Assembly (NCBI RefSeq): GCF_037975245.1
Contig: NC_092574.1
Span: forward strand, 18,078,713-18,142,712
DNA from: Apostichopus japonicus
Taxonomy: Eukaryota > Echinodermata > Holothuroidea > Aspidochirotida > Stichopodidae
Length of the DNA stretch: 64,000 bases
Reading direction: 5' to 3'
Of this stretch, positions 63,770 through 64,000 are shown piece by piece. Under the pieces are notes generated by a model. The model searched no databases. It worked only from the letters and a program-made list of their open reading frames with translations, and was not told the origin of the DNA. The translations under genes were made by a program, and so were the position numbers. Each line of letters begins with the position of its first letter. Positions within the stretch are counted from its first letter, which is position 1.

Positions 63770-64000
63770 ATTTAGTAAATATAGCTTCATACATGTGTAT
63801 TTAGGCTATTAATAGCCCGGGCCACATGATACGTTATACTATCACTAGAAACTTGATATCGGACATTCAGATACTAAGCATGGAGCTGCCATATATGATG
63901 TTTCTTTTGAATACTTGTGGCTGTGGTTACTCTGTGATAAATGATATATGCCATCTTTAAATTCATCTTTCTGAAATCTAGTACACCAATTTCTTCCCCC

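Larger units (their letters stand above)
61462..64000. other. CNBD2-like intron to the right edge
   Basis: No further CNBD2 exon is recognisable. The stretch has G runs (about 62021-62037, 63350-63361), a C run (62382-62400) inside a MITE, and a small hairpin at 63720. Confidence 0.4.

Overview
The window is AT-rich, intron-dominated animal DNA. It looks like an invertebrate genome, and a marine deuterostome such as an echinoderm or hemichordate is my best guess from the repeat style; no marker in the sequence proves this. There are no operons, no ribosome-binding sites and no long open frames. Coding sequence comes as short exons with GT-AG borders separated by kilobases of repeat-rich DNA.

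The one gene I can identify runs on the + strand from at least 30974 to 61461 and leaves the window on the right. Ten exons (30974-31047, 31600-31726, 32276-32350, 33533-33621, 46371-46444, 49831-50071, 51755-51832, 58378-58438, 60168-60288, 61361-61461) join in one unbroken frame of exactly 347 codons. They encode a CNBD2-like protein: an N-terminal helical region, a complete cyclic-nucleotide-binding domain with a phosphate-binding-cassette motif, and the start of a second such domain. Upstream, open segments with good donors at 8306-8635, 15023-15358, 16243-16269 and 24079-24282 all end in phase 0, as the 30974 exon requires. They may be 5' or alternative first exons. At the left edge, 2862-2998 looks like the last exon of a different, unidentified gene, with a poly(A) signal at 3009.

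The rest is introns and intergenic DNA rich in non-autonomous DNA transposons, several bounded to the base by target-site duplications (TSDs). There are hAT-type elements with 8-bp TSDs (10001-10253, 33836-34198, 38301-38780, 56330-57646 with eight 138-bp internal units, 62198-62429). Others are a TTAA element (3413-3770), a TA-flanked element (11767-11974), a 535-bp element with TGGCGCGCC ends (45666-46200) and an 823-bp element with about 190-bp inverted ends (48587-49409). Also present are a tRNA-derived SINE pair inside an inverted repeat (36562-37341), an inverted U2 snRNA fragment (24657-24700), several tandem arrays and many (TA)n and poly-G/poly-C tracts.

The most unusual feature is an element family with TATGGCAAGCC ends and 6-bp TSDs. 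One member (19443-20528) is a 1,086-bp array with about 35 GATATC palindromes spaced mostly 20-22 bp apart. The other (24916-24964) is only 49 bp, two inverted 24-bp ends around one base. I cannot place this family in a known superfamily.
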